63,781 nt of DNA from contig NZ_CAMYFI010000009.1 of the NCBI RefSeq assembly GCF_947255005.1, forward strand, positions 1 to 63,781, given 5' to 3'. This document shows, one piece after another, positions 24,194 to 32,166 of the stretch. Source of the DNA: an uncultured Tessaracoccus sp. Its GTDB lineage: Bacteria; Actinomycetota; Actinomycetes; Propionibacteriales; Propionibacteriaceae. Positions within the stretch are counted from its first letter, which is position 1. The number at the start of each line of letters is the position of its first letter. The notes beneath the pieces are model-generated. The model had not been told where the DNA came from, made no database searches, and saw nothing but the letters and a program-made list of their open reading frames with translations. A program made the position numbers and the translations under genes.

Positions 24194-25417
24194 ATGGCGC
24201 TCATGAGTTCCCGCGAAGCCCCGCAGCCGCTGGGGCGTATCGTCGAGGCGGTCGGCGATTGGGTCGGCCGCCTGGGTGAGGTCTGGGTGGAGGCGCAGAT
24301 CGTCGAGCTGCGGCGTCGGGCGGCGCAGATCCAGTTCCTCACGTTGCGCGACGTCGACGCCGATTTCTCCTGCAGCGCCACCGCCACGGCCGCCGTGCTC
24401 GATGCGGCTGGCCCGTTGCCCGAGGGGTCGCGCGTCGTGGCGCGGGTGAAGCCCCGCCTGTACACGCCCACGTCGAGGTTCTCGTTCACCGTGCTGGAAA
24501 TCCAGGTCGCGGGCGAAGGGCGGCTGCTCCTCGAGCTGGAGCAGCGCAAACGCAAACTCCAGGCTGAGGGGCTCTTCGACGTCAGCCGCAAACGCCCCAT
24601 TCCGTTCCTGCCATCGATGATCGGCCTTGTCACGGGCCGAGATTCCGACGCGGAACGCGACGTGCTGCGCAACGTGGAGCTGCGCTGGCCGGGCGCGAGG
24701 TTCCGCGTCGAACATGCACTCGTGCAGGGCGCGCAGGCCGCCGCGTCCGTGATGCAGGCCCTCGCAACTCTCGACGACGACCCCGCCGTCGACGTCATCA
24801 TCATCGCTCGCGGCGGTGGGTCGCTGGAGGATCTGCTGCCGTTCTCCGATGAAGGGGTCGTCCGAGCGGTCGCCAAGGCCCGCACACCCGTGATTTCGGC
24901 CATCGGGCACGAGCGCGACACCCCCATCCTCGACCTCGTCGCCGACCTCCGCGCGTCCACCCCCACCGACGCCGCGAAGCGCGTCGTCCCCGACGTGGTG
25001 CAGGAGCTCGCCGGCCTCGACGATGCCCGCGCCCGCATGCGAGCTGCAGTGGCCGGGCGCATCGACATCGAACAGCGTCGCCTCGACGAGCTCCGCTCGC
25101 GGCCCGTCATCACCGACCCCACCAGGGCATTCGCCATTCACGACGAGCGCCTCACCCTCCTGCGCCACCAGCTGCGCGGCAGCATTGATCGCCGAATCCG
25201 CGACGAAGCGTCCGAGTTGGGCAGGCTCCTCGCGACGGTGAGGGCCACGTCGCCGAAGCGCACCCTCGAGCGCGGGTATGCGGTGCTCGTCGGCAGCGAC
25301 GGCGCCATCTCTTCCATCGCCGACGCCACCGTCGGCGAGCAGATCCACGCTTATCTGGCCGACGGCGAGCTCGGCCTCACCATCGACGAAGTCACCGAGA
25401 GGAACCGCAATGACTGA
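24194..25417 (+). CDS. xseA: Exodeoxyribonuclease VII large subunit
   Basis: 407 residues. An N-terminal OB fold (RLGEVWVEAQIVELRRRAAQIQFLTLRD) is followed by the catalytic core with IGLVTGRDSDAERDVLRNVELRWPG, VDVIIIARGGGSLEDLLPFSDE and VISAIGHERDTPILDLVADLRASTPTDAA, then a coiled C-terminus ending in RTLERGY-type KRTLERGYAVL. It degrades single-stranded DNA in both directions with XseB. Coupled to xseB by an eight-base overlap. Confidence 0.97.
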   Translation: MALMSSREAPQPLGRIVEAVGDWVGRLGEVWVEAQIVELRRRAAQIQFLTLRDVDADFSCSATATAAVLDAAGPLPEGSRVVARVKPRLYTPTSRFSFTVLEIQVAGEGRLLLELEQRKRKLQAEGLFDVSRKRPIPFLPSMIGLVTGRDSDAERDVLRNVELRWPGARFRVEHALVQGAQAAASVMQALATLDDDPAVDVIIIARGGGSLEDLLPFSDEGVVRAVAKARTPVISAIGHERDTPILDLVADLRASTPTDAAKRVVPDVVQELAGLDDARARMRAAVAGRIDIEQRRLDELRSRPVITDPTRAFAIHDERLTLLRHQLRGSIDRRIRDEASELGRLLATVRATSPKRTLERGYAVLVGSDGAISSIADATVGEQIHAYLADGELGLTIDEVTERNRND

Positions 25418-25622
25418 TCAGCCCAAGCTCACCTACGAGCAGGCCCGCGAGGAGCTCGTCGAAGTGGTGAAGAAACTGGAGTCGGGCGGCGAGTCGCTGG
25501 CCGATTCCATGGCGCTGTGGCAACGCGGCGAGGAGCTCGCGAAGCTCTGTCAGGGCTTTCTCGACGGCGCCCGCGAGCAGGTGGAGAAGGCGCGGGCCGC
25601 GAAGCAGTCGAGCGACGAGTAG
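25410..25622 (+). CDS. xseB: Exodeoxyribonuclease VII small subunit
   Basis: 70 residues, the usual size. It carries the family pattern LTYEQAREELVEVVKKLESGGESLADSMALWQRGEELAKLCQGFLD. The small helical subunit binds along the XseA coiled coil. The ATG at 25410 lies inside the xseA stop region, so translation is coupled. Confidence 0.95.
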   Translation: MTDQPKLTYEQAREELVEVVKKLESGGESLADSMALWQRGEELAKLCQGFLDGAREQVEKARAAKQSSDE

Positions 25623-25639
25623 CGACGCCGCCGGGAGGG

Positions 25640-25816
25640 CCGGGCTCGATGGTTAAGCCGCGGGCGCTCCCCATCTCGACGGTTGAGCCGCGGGCGCAGC
25701 ACGCGAGTCGAAACCCTGCAGCGGGAGTGGTTTCGATACGCGCCCCCGGCGCTACTCAACCACCGAAGAGGGACGGCCCGGCGGCTACTCAACCACCGGA
25801 AAGGAGCAGCCCGGCG
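25640..25816. repeat. Cluster of short TTGAGCCGCGGGCGC / CTACTCAACCACCG repeats
   Basis: Two copies of a GGTTRAGCCGCGGGCGC module (the first with TTAAG) are followed by three copies of CTACTC(A/C)ACC(A/G)CCG, which is the opposite orientation of a related unit, with GAGTCGAAACC and GGTTTCGATACGC between. This is a small array of dispersed palindromic-type repeats between convergent genes xseB and the DUF4245 gene. It may terminate transcription from both sides. Confidence 0.55.
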
Positions 25817-26374
25817 CTACTCCACCGCCGGGGCGAGTGTCGTCGCGAAGGCCTTCACGGCGTCGACGTTGGTATCGGCGGCGATGACGGCTACCCAGCC
25901 GTCGCGCTTCGCGACGAGGCTGGTCGTGCGCCCGTCGGCGGATTCATACGATTTCCACTGCATCCCGGCGGCGTCGACGGTGTGCCCGGTCTCCTGCCCG
26001 TCGCGGGTGACGCGCCTGATGACGTTCTCGACGCCTCGGTCGCGCTGCTCAATGCCGTAGTACACCCCGTCTGGCCCCATGTAGCCCGCCATCCAGGTGT
26101 TACCGTCGGCCGGCTTGTTATCGATCCACTTCGCGCCGTCCTTCGCCCACGCAGATCGCACGGGTTTCCAGCCTTCGGGCAAGTGCTCGGCACGCAGCAC
26201 TGGATAGGGAGCTTCCGCTTCGGCGCGCTGCAGGTCGGGCGCGATATCGATGGCCGCCACGTTCTCGTCGGGATTCATGGTGAAAAACGCGATGACAAGC
26301 ACCAACGGAACGAGCAACACGCCCATGGAGAGGAACATGTCTTTCGCGCGTGACTTCGGATTCGGGCGGGCCAT
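25817..26374 (-). CDS. DUF4245 domain-containing membrane-anchored protein
   Basis: 185 residues. A basic N-terminus (MARPNPKSRAKD) precedes one membrane helix (MFLSMGVLLVPLVLVIAFF); the rest is outside the cell. The external part contains YPVLRAEHLPEGWKPVRSAW, GNTWMAGYMGPDGVYYGIEQ and GRTTSLVAKRDGWVAVIAAD, characteristic of actinobacterial DUF4245. Function unknown. The ATG at 26374 is chosen over 26383 because GGGAAG lies nine bases before it. Confidence 0.85.
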   Translation of the reverse strand: MARPNPKSRAKDMFLSMGVLLVPLVLVIAFFTMNPDENVAAIDIAPDLQRAEAEAPYPVLRAEHLPEGWKPVRSAWAKDGAKWIDNKPADGNTWMAGYMGPDGVYYGIEQRDRGVENVIRRVTRDGQETGHTVDAAGMQWKSYESADGRTTSLVAKRDGWVAVIAADTNVDAVKAFATTLAPAVE

Positions 26375-26399
26375 GGGCGCCATCTTCCCATGTCTGCAG

Positions 26400-27200
26400 T
26401 CAGCGGCCGAATCGTCGCTCGCGTTGCGTGAAGGAGCGCAGGGCACGCACGAAGTCGGTGCGCCGGAAATCCGGCCACAGCGCTTCGCAGAAATAAAACT
26501 CACTGTGCGCGGACTGCCACAGCAAGAACCCGGAGAGCCGCTGCTCGCCCGAAGTGCGGATGATGAGGTCGGGGTCCGGCTGACCCTTGGTGTAGAGGTG
26601 CCCAGAAATCTCGTTGATGTCGAGCGTGTCGGCCACTGTTTCGAGCGTCTCCCCCTGCGCCGCTTTACTACGTAGCAGTGAGCGAACCGCGTCGCGAAGC
26701 TCGTGACGTCCCCCGTACGAGCACGCGACGTTGACGTGCATGCCGCGGATGCCATCGGTGTCGGCGTCGGCCTTGCGAAGCGATTCAGCGATGTCGTCGG
26801 GCAGGAGGTCGAGCGCGCCGACGGCCTGCACGGGCCAGCGCTTCGTGGCCGCGAGGTCTTCGACGAGCTGGCGGATCACGTCGAGCAGCGGGCCGAGCTC
26901 CTCGTCGTTGGAACGCTGCAGATTGTCGGTACTGAGCACCCACAGAGTGACCACCTCGATACCGGCCTCGTCGCACCATTCGACGAATTCCTTGAGCTTC
27001 TCGGCCCCCGCGCGATAGCCCGCGACGAGCGGCTCCCCCGGCGCGTTGGCTCGCGCCCAGCGACGGTTACCGTCGGCCAGCACGGCGACGTGCTTGGGCA
27101 GGCGGCTGCGGTCGAGCCGGCCCAGCATCTGATTTTCATACGTGGCGTAGAGCCACTTCGGCGGCCGGCATCGTCCGAGAAGGCGACGAAGTCGGGACAT
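26400..27200 (-). CDS. uppS: Isoprenyl (cis-prenyl) transferase
   Basis: 266 residues. The UPP-synthase family signatures are intact: HVAVLADGNRRWAR with the catalytic Asp, GAEKLKEFVEWCDEAGIEVVTLWVLSTDNLQR, ACSYGGRHEL and DLIIRTSGEQRLSGFLLWQSAHSEFYF. It condenses IPP units in cis to make the polyprenyl carrier or, as in mycobacterial Rv1086, short Z,E-farnesyl diphosphate. Divergent from the hemolysin III gene, an arrangement recalled from mycobacteria. Start at 27200 (MSRLRRLLG) rather than 27233 by homology. Confidence 0.93.
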   Translation of the reverse strand: MSRLRRLLGRCRPPKWLYATYENQMLGRLDRSRLPKHVAVLADGNRRWARANAPGEPLVAGYRAGAEKLKEFVEWCDEAGIEVVTLWVLSTDNLQRSNDEELGPLLDVIRQLVEDLAATKRWPVQAVGALDLLPDDIAESLRKADADTDGIRGMHVNVACSYGGRHELRDAVRSLLRSKAAQGETLETVADTLDINEISGHLYTKGQPDPDLIIRTSGEQRLSGFLLWQSAHSEFYFCEALWPDFRRTDFVRALRSFTQRERRFGR

Positions 27201-27255
27201 GTACGCGATGATACTGCGCTCGGCGCTGCGCACTTGGCAGATCCGCGATACCGGA

Positions 27256-27293
27256 GTAACCTACGGATACGTAAGTTACGATCCCGTAGGTAG
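27256..27293. promoter_or_regulatory. Nested inverted repeats in the uppS / hemolysin III promoter region
   Basis: CTACGGAT at 27261-27268 faces ATCCCGTAG at 27281-27289, and GTAAC at 27256-27260 faces GTTAC at 27275-27279 around TACGTAA. The nested symmetric arrangement between divergent genes, close to the ATG at 27299, looks like an operator for a dimeric regulator such as a TetR-type protein. No regulator gene lies nearby. Confidence 0.45.
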
Positions 27294-27298
27294 CGCGC

Positions 27299-27982
27299 AT
27301 GACTATGACTGACTCCCACGCAACTGAACTCGACGCCCCCATCGACATGTCCTTGCCGAAGCCCGTGATGCGCGGCTGGCTGCACCTCGGCATGACGCCC
27401 CTCATTCTCATCTGCGGCCTGACACTCACCGCGCTCGCACCGGCGCTCGACATCCGGCTGGCCTGCGCGCTGTACACGCTCACCGCCGTGCAGCTCTTCG
27501 GCACCAGCGCCGCCTACCACCGCGGCAACTGGAAACAGAAAACGCTGGCGGTGTTTCGTCGGATGGATCACTCCAACATCTTCATCTTCATTGCCGGAAC
27601 GTACACGCCACTAGCTGTTGCGCTCCTCGACGGCACGGCGCGCTGGAGCCTCCTGGCACTCATCTGGGGGCTCGCGATCGCGGGAGTCGCGTTCCGCATG
27701 CTCTGGCTCAGTGCCCCGCGTGCGCTCTACACCATCTTGTACGTAGCGATGGGCTGGGCCGCCGTCGGGTGGCTTCCGCAGCTCTGGGCAGCGGGCGGAC
27801 CCGCCGTCGTGATTCTCATCATCGTCGGTGGCGTGGTGTACTCGCTCGGCGCGCTCGCCTACGGCACCAAGCGCCCCAAGATCAGCCCCAAGTGGTTCGG
27901 TTTCCACGAGGTGTTCCACTCCGCGACGATCCTCGCCGCCATCTGCCACAACGTCGCCATCTGGCTCGCCGTCTTCGCCTAG
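27299..27982 (+). CDS. Hemolysin III / PAQR family membrane protein
   Basis: 227 residues with seven hydrophobic segments. Family landmarks are the first His region SAAYHRGNWKQKTLAVFRRMDHSNIFIFIAGTYTPL and the last, WFGFHEVFHSATILAAICHNVAIW; the conserved Ser, Asp and three His would bind zinc as in adiponectin-receptor homologues. Bacterial members affect membrane fluidity and energetics; haemolysis is not implied. A second ATG at 27305 is also possible. Confidence 0.93.
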   Translation: MTMTDSHATELDAPIDMSLPKPVMRGWLHLGMTPLILICGLTLTALAPALDIRLACALYTLTAVQLFGTSAAYHRGNWKQKTLAVFRRMDHSNIFIFIAGTYTPLAVALLDGTARWSLLALIWGLAIAGVAFRMLWLSAPRALYTILYVAMGWAAVGWLPQLWAAGGPAVVILIIVGGVVYSLGALAYGTKRPKISPKWFGFHEVFHSATILAAICHNVAIWLAVFA

Positions 27983-28284
27983 GCACCCTGCGCACCGCTG
28001 GGCAGGTGCAACCTGTGCGGCAACTGAGCGGATCAAGTCTCCCCTGCCTCACGACGGCGCCTCGTCGCAGCTAGGCAGGTGACACATGTTCCGGGACAGA
28101 GCCGCACAGGTTGCCTGTGCCCCCGCCCAGATGAACAGTGGGTAACGACGCGCGTGTCGACGCGGCCAGACGCCGCCAACCGCTACTGTTCGAGACATGG
28201 AGAGAACCTCCAGGTTGATGGAACCCAACCCCTAACCACCACGGGGGCCTGGGACGAGCCCGCCCCCTGCGAAGGGAGCAAGCA
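27983..28284. other. Intergenic region, 302 bp, with a long-range inverted repeat
   Basis: No gene is visible. GCAACCTGTGCGGC at 28008-28021 is the exact reverse complement of 28101-28114, about 80 bases away. The downstream half contains further C-rich and G-rich runs (CCCCTAACC, GGGGGCC, GCCCCCTGC) just before the PhoH start. It could fold as a structured 5' leader of the phoH mRNA. I could not match it to a known riboswitch or RNA family. Confidence 0.35.
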
Positions 28285-29619
28285 GTGCTCGACGTCACCG
28301 CCCACGAATCCGTAGGCCAGCCCACCGCGCAACACGAGGCCATCCGCACCTACGTGATCGACACCTCCGTCCTGCTATCCGACCCGAAAGCCGTACTGCG
28401 CTTTGCTGAGCACAACGTGGTGCTGCCGCTCGCCGTCATCACAGAACTCGAGGCGAAACGCCACCACATGGAGCTCGGCTATTTCGCCCGCCAGGCGCTG
28501 CGTCTCCTCGACGAGCTGCGTATCAAGCACGGCCGCCTCGACGCGCCCATCCCCATCAACGACGAGGGCGGCAACCTCAGCGTCGAACTCAACCACACCG
28601 ACGAGTCAACGCTGCCAGTCGGCTTCCGTCTGGGCGACAACGACACCCGCATCCTCGCCGTCGCAATCAACTACGCGAACGAGGGCCACGACGTCGTGCT
28701 GGTCTCCAAAGACCTCCCGCTCAGGGTGAAAGCCGCCGCGGTGGGGCTCGCCGCCGAGGAGTACCGCAACGAACTCCCCCTCGAAGCCGGCTACAACGGC
28801 ATGGCCCAGCTCGACGTGACCGACGACGAAGTCAGCGCGGTCTACCACGACTTCGCCGCCGACGTTGAAGCGGCCATAGGCCTCCCCGTGCACTGTGGTG
28901 TGCAGCTGCACGGGCCGACGTCGAAGGTGCTCGGCAGAGTCACGTCCGACGGCAAGGTGCGCGAGGTCAAGCAAGACCGCGAGGTGTTCGGCATCAGGGG
29001 AAGGTCTGCCGAGCAGCGCGTGGCGCTCGATCTCCTGATGGACGAGTCCATCGGCATCGTCTCGCTCGGAGGCCGCGCCGGCACCGGCAAGTCGGCGCTG
29101 GCACTCGCCGCCGGGCTGGAACAAACCCTTGAGCAGCGCAAACACAGCAAGGTGATGGTCTTCAGGCCCCTCTACCCCGTCGGTGGTCAAGAGCTCGGCT
29201 ACCTACCCGGCTCCGCTGAGGAGAAGATGCAACCCTGGGGCCAGGCGGTGTTCGACACGCTCTCGTCGGTCACCAACAAGTACGTCATCGACGAGATCAT
29301 CGCCGAAGAAATGATCGAAGTGCTGCCGCTCACCCACATCCGCGGGCGATCGCTGCACGACTGCTTCGTGATCGTCGACGAGGCCCAGTCGCTCCAGCGC
29401 AACGTGCTGCTCACGGTGCTGAGCCGCATCGGTCAGAACTCGCGCGTCGTCCTCACCCACGACATCGCGCAGCGCGACAACCTCCGCGTCGGCCGCTACG
29501 ACGGCATCGTCGCCGTGATCGAGAAACTCAAGGGCAACCCGCTCTTCGCTCACGTCGCGCTGCAACGCTCGGAACGCTCAGAGATCGCGGGGCTCGTCGC
29601 CGACATGCTCGACGGCTGA
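28285..29619 (+). CDS. phoH2: PhoH family protein with N-terminal PIN domain (PhoH2)
   Basis: 444 residues. The N-terminal PIN RNase domain (about 20-150) has Asp in YVIDTSVLLSDP, Glu in AVITELEAKRHH, and DND in FRLGDNDTRILAVA. The C-terminal PhoH ATPase (about 235-440) has Walker A GGRAGTGKSALAL and Walker B CFVIVDEAQSLQRN. Mycobacterial PhoH2 is an ATP-dependent RNA helicase and RNase. GTG start at 28285 with GAAGGGAG upstream. A single gene with a long leader. Confidence 0.93.
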   Translation: MLDVTAHESVGQPTAQHEAIRTYVIDTSVLLSDPKAVLRFAEHNVVLPLAVITELEAKRHHMELGYFARQALRLLDELRIKHGRLDAPIPINDEGGNLSVELNHTDESTLPVGFRLGDNDTRILAVAINYANEGHDVVLVSKDLPLRVKAAAVGLAAEEYRNELPLEAGYNGMAQLDVTDDEVSAVYHDFAADVEAAIGLPVHCGVQLHGPTSKVLGRVTSDGKVREVKQDREVFGIRGRSAEQRVALDLLMDESIGIVSLGGRAGTGKSALALAAGLEQTLEQRKHSKVMVFRPLYPVGGQELGYLPGSAEEKMQPWGQAVFDTLSSVTNKYVIDEIIAEEMIEVLPLTHIRGRSLHDCFVIVDEAQSLQRNVLLTVLSRIGQNSRVVLTHDIAQRDNLRVGRYDGIVAVIEKLKGNPLFAHVALQRSERSEIAGLVADMLDG

Positions 29620-29716
29620 GCGCCCGCACGTCGGCCGGTGGAGGACGCGCCGCTGCCCGGACGAGCCGTTCGATAAGGTGACAACGAATCGTCCACGACA
29701 CAAGGACATGGTCCAC

Positions 29717-31696
29717 ATGGCAAGCAACCCCGACACTCCCTCCTCCGACGACGCCCGCTCGGCCCCCGGCCCCCGGCCAGCCGCGCCTCCACGTCGCACC
29801 GCCGCGGCAGCCGCCCGCGCCACCGCTCGTCGCGCAGGGCAGGTGTTCAAGGAGATGGGCTACCCGCACGGGATCCATCCCGCGCTCGTGCCGGGGGTGA
29901 GTATCGAGGATCAGAAAGTGCGCTACGGCGTTGACAAGGTGATCCTCGTCGTCGTGGGCGTCGCGATCGCCGCGTTCGTCTCGTGGGGCGTCATCGCTCC
30001 GGAGAATGTGCTCGCCACCTCCACGGCCGGACTCAGTTGGATCATGACGAACCTGGGCTGGATCTTCAACAGCCTGGCGATCGGCATGGTGATCTTCCTG
30101 CTGGCCATCGCCATCTCGCGCTTCGGCAGGATCCCGCTCGGCCTCGACGGCGAACCGGCCGAGTACTCCACCATCTCTTGGGCGGCGATGCTCTTCGGCG
30201 CAGGCATCGGCATCGGCATCATCTTCTTCGGCCCACTCGAACCCCTCACCTACTACCTCTCACCGCTGCCTGGCCTCTACGAGCCGGCCACCGTCGAAGC
30301 TGTGAAGGGGGCGCTCGCGCAGGCGGCACTGCACTGGGGCCTCAACGCATGGGCGATCTACGCGATCGTCGGGCTCGCCGTCGCCTATGTCTCCTACCGT
30401 AAGGGCCGTGTACCGCTGATGAGCTCCATCCTCACCCCCTTGTGGGGCGGGGATTCCAAAGGGCCGGGGGCGCGGATTATTGACGGCCTGGCGATCATCG
30501 CGACGTTGTTCGGCACCGCCGCGAGCCTCGGCATCGGAGCCCTGCAGATCGCTGGCGGTTTCGAGCTCGTTACCGGCTGGTCGCCTGCAGGGAACGCACT
30601 CGCACTCGGCATCATCGTGCTGCTCACCATCGGCACCATCATCTCGGCGGTCTCCGGCGTGGCGAAGGGCATCCGCTGGCTGTCCAACATCAACCTCGTC
30701 CTGGCCGTCGGGCTCGCCATCTTCTTCTTCGTGGTCGGCCCGACGGTGTTCCTGCTGAACGTCATCCCGGGCGTGATCGTGCAGTACTTCGGCACGATGC
30801 CCGAGATGCTCGCCGCCACCACCGCCGACAGCGAAGAGGTGCGCACGTTTCTCTCGAGCTGGACCACGTTCTACTGGGCGTGGTGGGTGAGCTGGGCACC
30901 GTTCGTCGGCGTCTTCACCGCAAAGATCTCCCGAGGCCGGACCGTACGGCAGTTCATCTTGGGTGTGCTGCTGATTCCCTCGAGCATCATCGTGCTCGCG
31001 TTCACGATCCTGGGTGGCACCACCATCTGGTTGCAGCGCGCTCACGGCACCCTCGCCCCCGGCAACGACCCCGCCAACATCCCCGCTCCCGAGGAGGTCT
31101 TCTTCAAGGTGCTGGGTGAGATCGACGGCGGCAGCATCATCATTCCGCTGGTGATGGTGATGCTCGCGGTGTTCTTCATCACCACCTCCGATTCAGCCTC
31201 GCTGGTCAACTCGCAGCTCTCCCAGGGCGGCAACCCGAACCCGAACAAGCTCATCACCGCCTTCTGGGCCCTCTGCATGGCCGGGATCGCCATCGTGATG
31301 CTGCTCATGGGCGGTCGCGACGCGCTGCAGGGCCTGCAAAACCTCATCACCATCACCGCACTGCCCTTCGCCGTGGTGTTGGTACTCATGGCCATCGCGC
31401 TCGTGAAGGAAATGCGCATGGATCCGCTGGTGATCCGTCGCAGCTACGAGCGGGCGGCCGTGGAGAAGGCCGTCCGGCACGGCATCGCGGAGCACGGCGA
31501 CAACTTCGAGATCATCGTCGCGCCCGTCTCAGCAGACAGCGAGCGCGCAGTGGGCGCAGACTTTGACTCCACCGCGGAGGAGGTCACGGACTGGTACGCC
31601 CGCACCGACGAGGACGGCAACCCCGTCGCCTACGACTACCAGACCGGCACCTACCCCGACGATCCCCCGCCTCCCGAGGACAAGACCGACGCGTGA
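29717..31696 (+). CDS. BCCT family betaine/carnitine/choline transporter
   Basis: About 659 residues with 12 membrane segments. Family signatures: WAAMLFGAGIGIGIIFFGPLEPLTYY near TM3, and WTTFYWAWWVSWAPFVGVFTAKISRGRTVRQF around TM8, containing the Trp box for quaternary amines. A Pro/Ala-rich basic N-terminus (about 60 residues) and an acidic C-terminal tail (DDPPPPEDKTDA) may sense osmotic state. It likely imports glycine betaine or a similar osmolyte. The ATG at 29717 is preferred (AAGGA ten bases upstream); an ATG at 29708 and a GTG at 29678 are in frame. Confidence 0.9.
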   Translation: MASNPDTPSSDDARSAPGPRPAAPPRRTAAAAARATARRAGQVFKEMGYPHGIHPALVPGVSIEDQKVRYGVDKVILVVVGVAIAAFVSWGVIAPENVLATSTAGLSWIMTNLGWIFNSLAIGMVIFLLAIAISRFGRIPLGLDGEPAEYSTISWAAMLFGAGIGIGIIFFGPLEPLTYYLSPLPGLYEPATVEAVKGALAQAALHWGLNAWAIYAIVGLAVAYVSYRKGRVPLMSSILTPLWGGDSKGPGARIIDGLAIIATLFGTAASLGIGALQIAGGFELVTGWSPAGNALALGIIVLLTIGTIISAVSGVAKGIRWLSNINLVLAVGLAIFFFVVGPTVFLLNVIPGVIVQYFGTMPEMLAATTADSEEVRTFLSSWTTFYWAWWVSWAPFVGVFTAKISRGRTVRQFILGVLLIPSSIIVLAFTILGGTTIWLQRAHGTLAPGNDPANIPAPEEVFFKVLGEIDGGSIIIPLVMVMLAVFFITTSDSASLVNSQLSQGGNPNPNKLITAFWALCMAGIAIVMLLMGGRDALQGLQNLITITALPFAVVLVLMAIALVKEMRMDPLVIRRSYERAAVEKAVRHGIAEHGDNFEIIVAPVSADSERAVGADFDSTAEEVTDWYARTDEDGNPVAYDYQTGTYPDDPPPPEDKTDA

Positions 31697-31812
31697 GCGA
31701 TCTGTCGTGAGCGATCTGTTCAGCCCGGGGGGCACAAAAATACTGACCGTGATCGTCAACGCCCACCATGTTGGAACAAAAACCTAAGGCGGTCGGTGCC
31801 ATTGGTATGCCG

Positions 31813-32166
31813 CTATGGCTCTGGCCTCGATGATCGAGACCACACACCACCGGGCCTTGGACCGCTTCCACCTCCAAAGCGGGATATACGGTAACTGTCG
31901 TCGCCCGTCTTGAACCCATCACTTGGGATATGGGTGATGGCTCCTCGCCCATTACGTGCAAAGATTTGAAGAGCCTCCATCCGAATTCCATGCACCGAGA
32001 GACCCCGGTCGTATGCGGGAAACAGTCGGGTTACGAGCGGCAAGGCATCAGTCAGGGATGCGTCATTCCGCTTCACGTCACCGCCCAAGAAACCCTCAAG
32101 ATCGGCGAACTTCAGGCTGTGATCACCAATCCCAAACACAATTAGGCGTTTGCATGATGTTGCCAC
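31813..32166 (-). CDS. Hypothetical protein or gene fragment
   Basis: 117 residues with a GTG start inside the end of the MFS gene. The middle (LIVFGIGDHSLKFADLEGFLGGDVKRNDASLTDALPLVTRLFPAYD and GLSVHGIRMEALQIFARNGRGAITHI) looks protein-like, but the last 25 residues are Gly/Pro/Arg/Ser-rich and look like read-through into noncoding DNA. I do not recognise a family. It may be the start of a degraded gene. Base composition is lower in GC than the BCCT gene beside it. The rest of the 31697-32141 gap shows nothing else. Confidence 0.3.
   Translation of the reverse strand: MATSCKRLIVFGIGDHSLKFADLEGFLGGDVKRNDASLTDALPLVTRLFPAYDRGLSVHGIRMEALQIFARNGRGAITHIPSDGFKTGDDSYRISRFGGGSGPRPGGVWSRSSRPEP

Noticed and set aside
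28101..28284. 6C-type actinobacterial RNA in the phoH2 leader
   Set aside because: C-rich runs are present, but the two adjacent hairpins with C-rich loops that define the motif are not evident.
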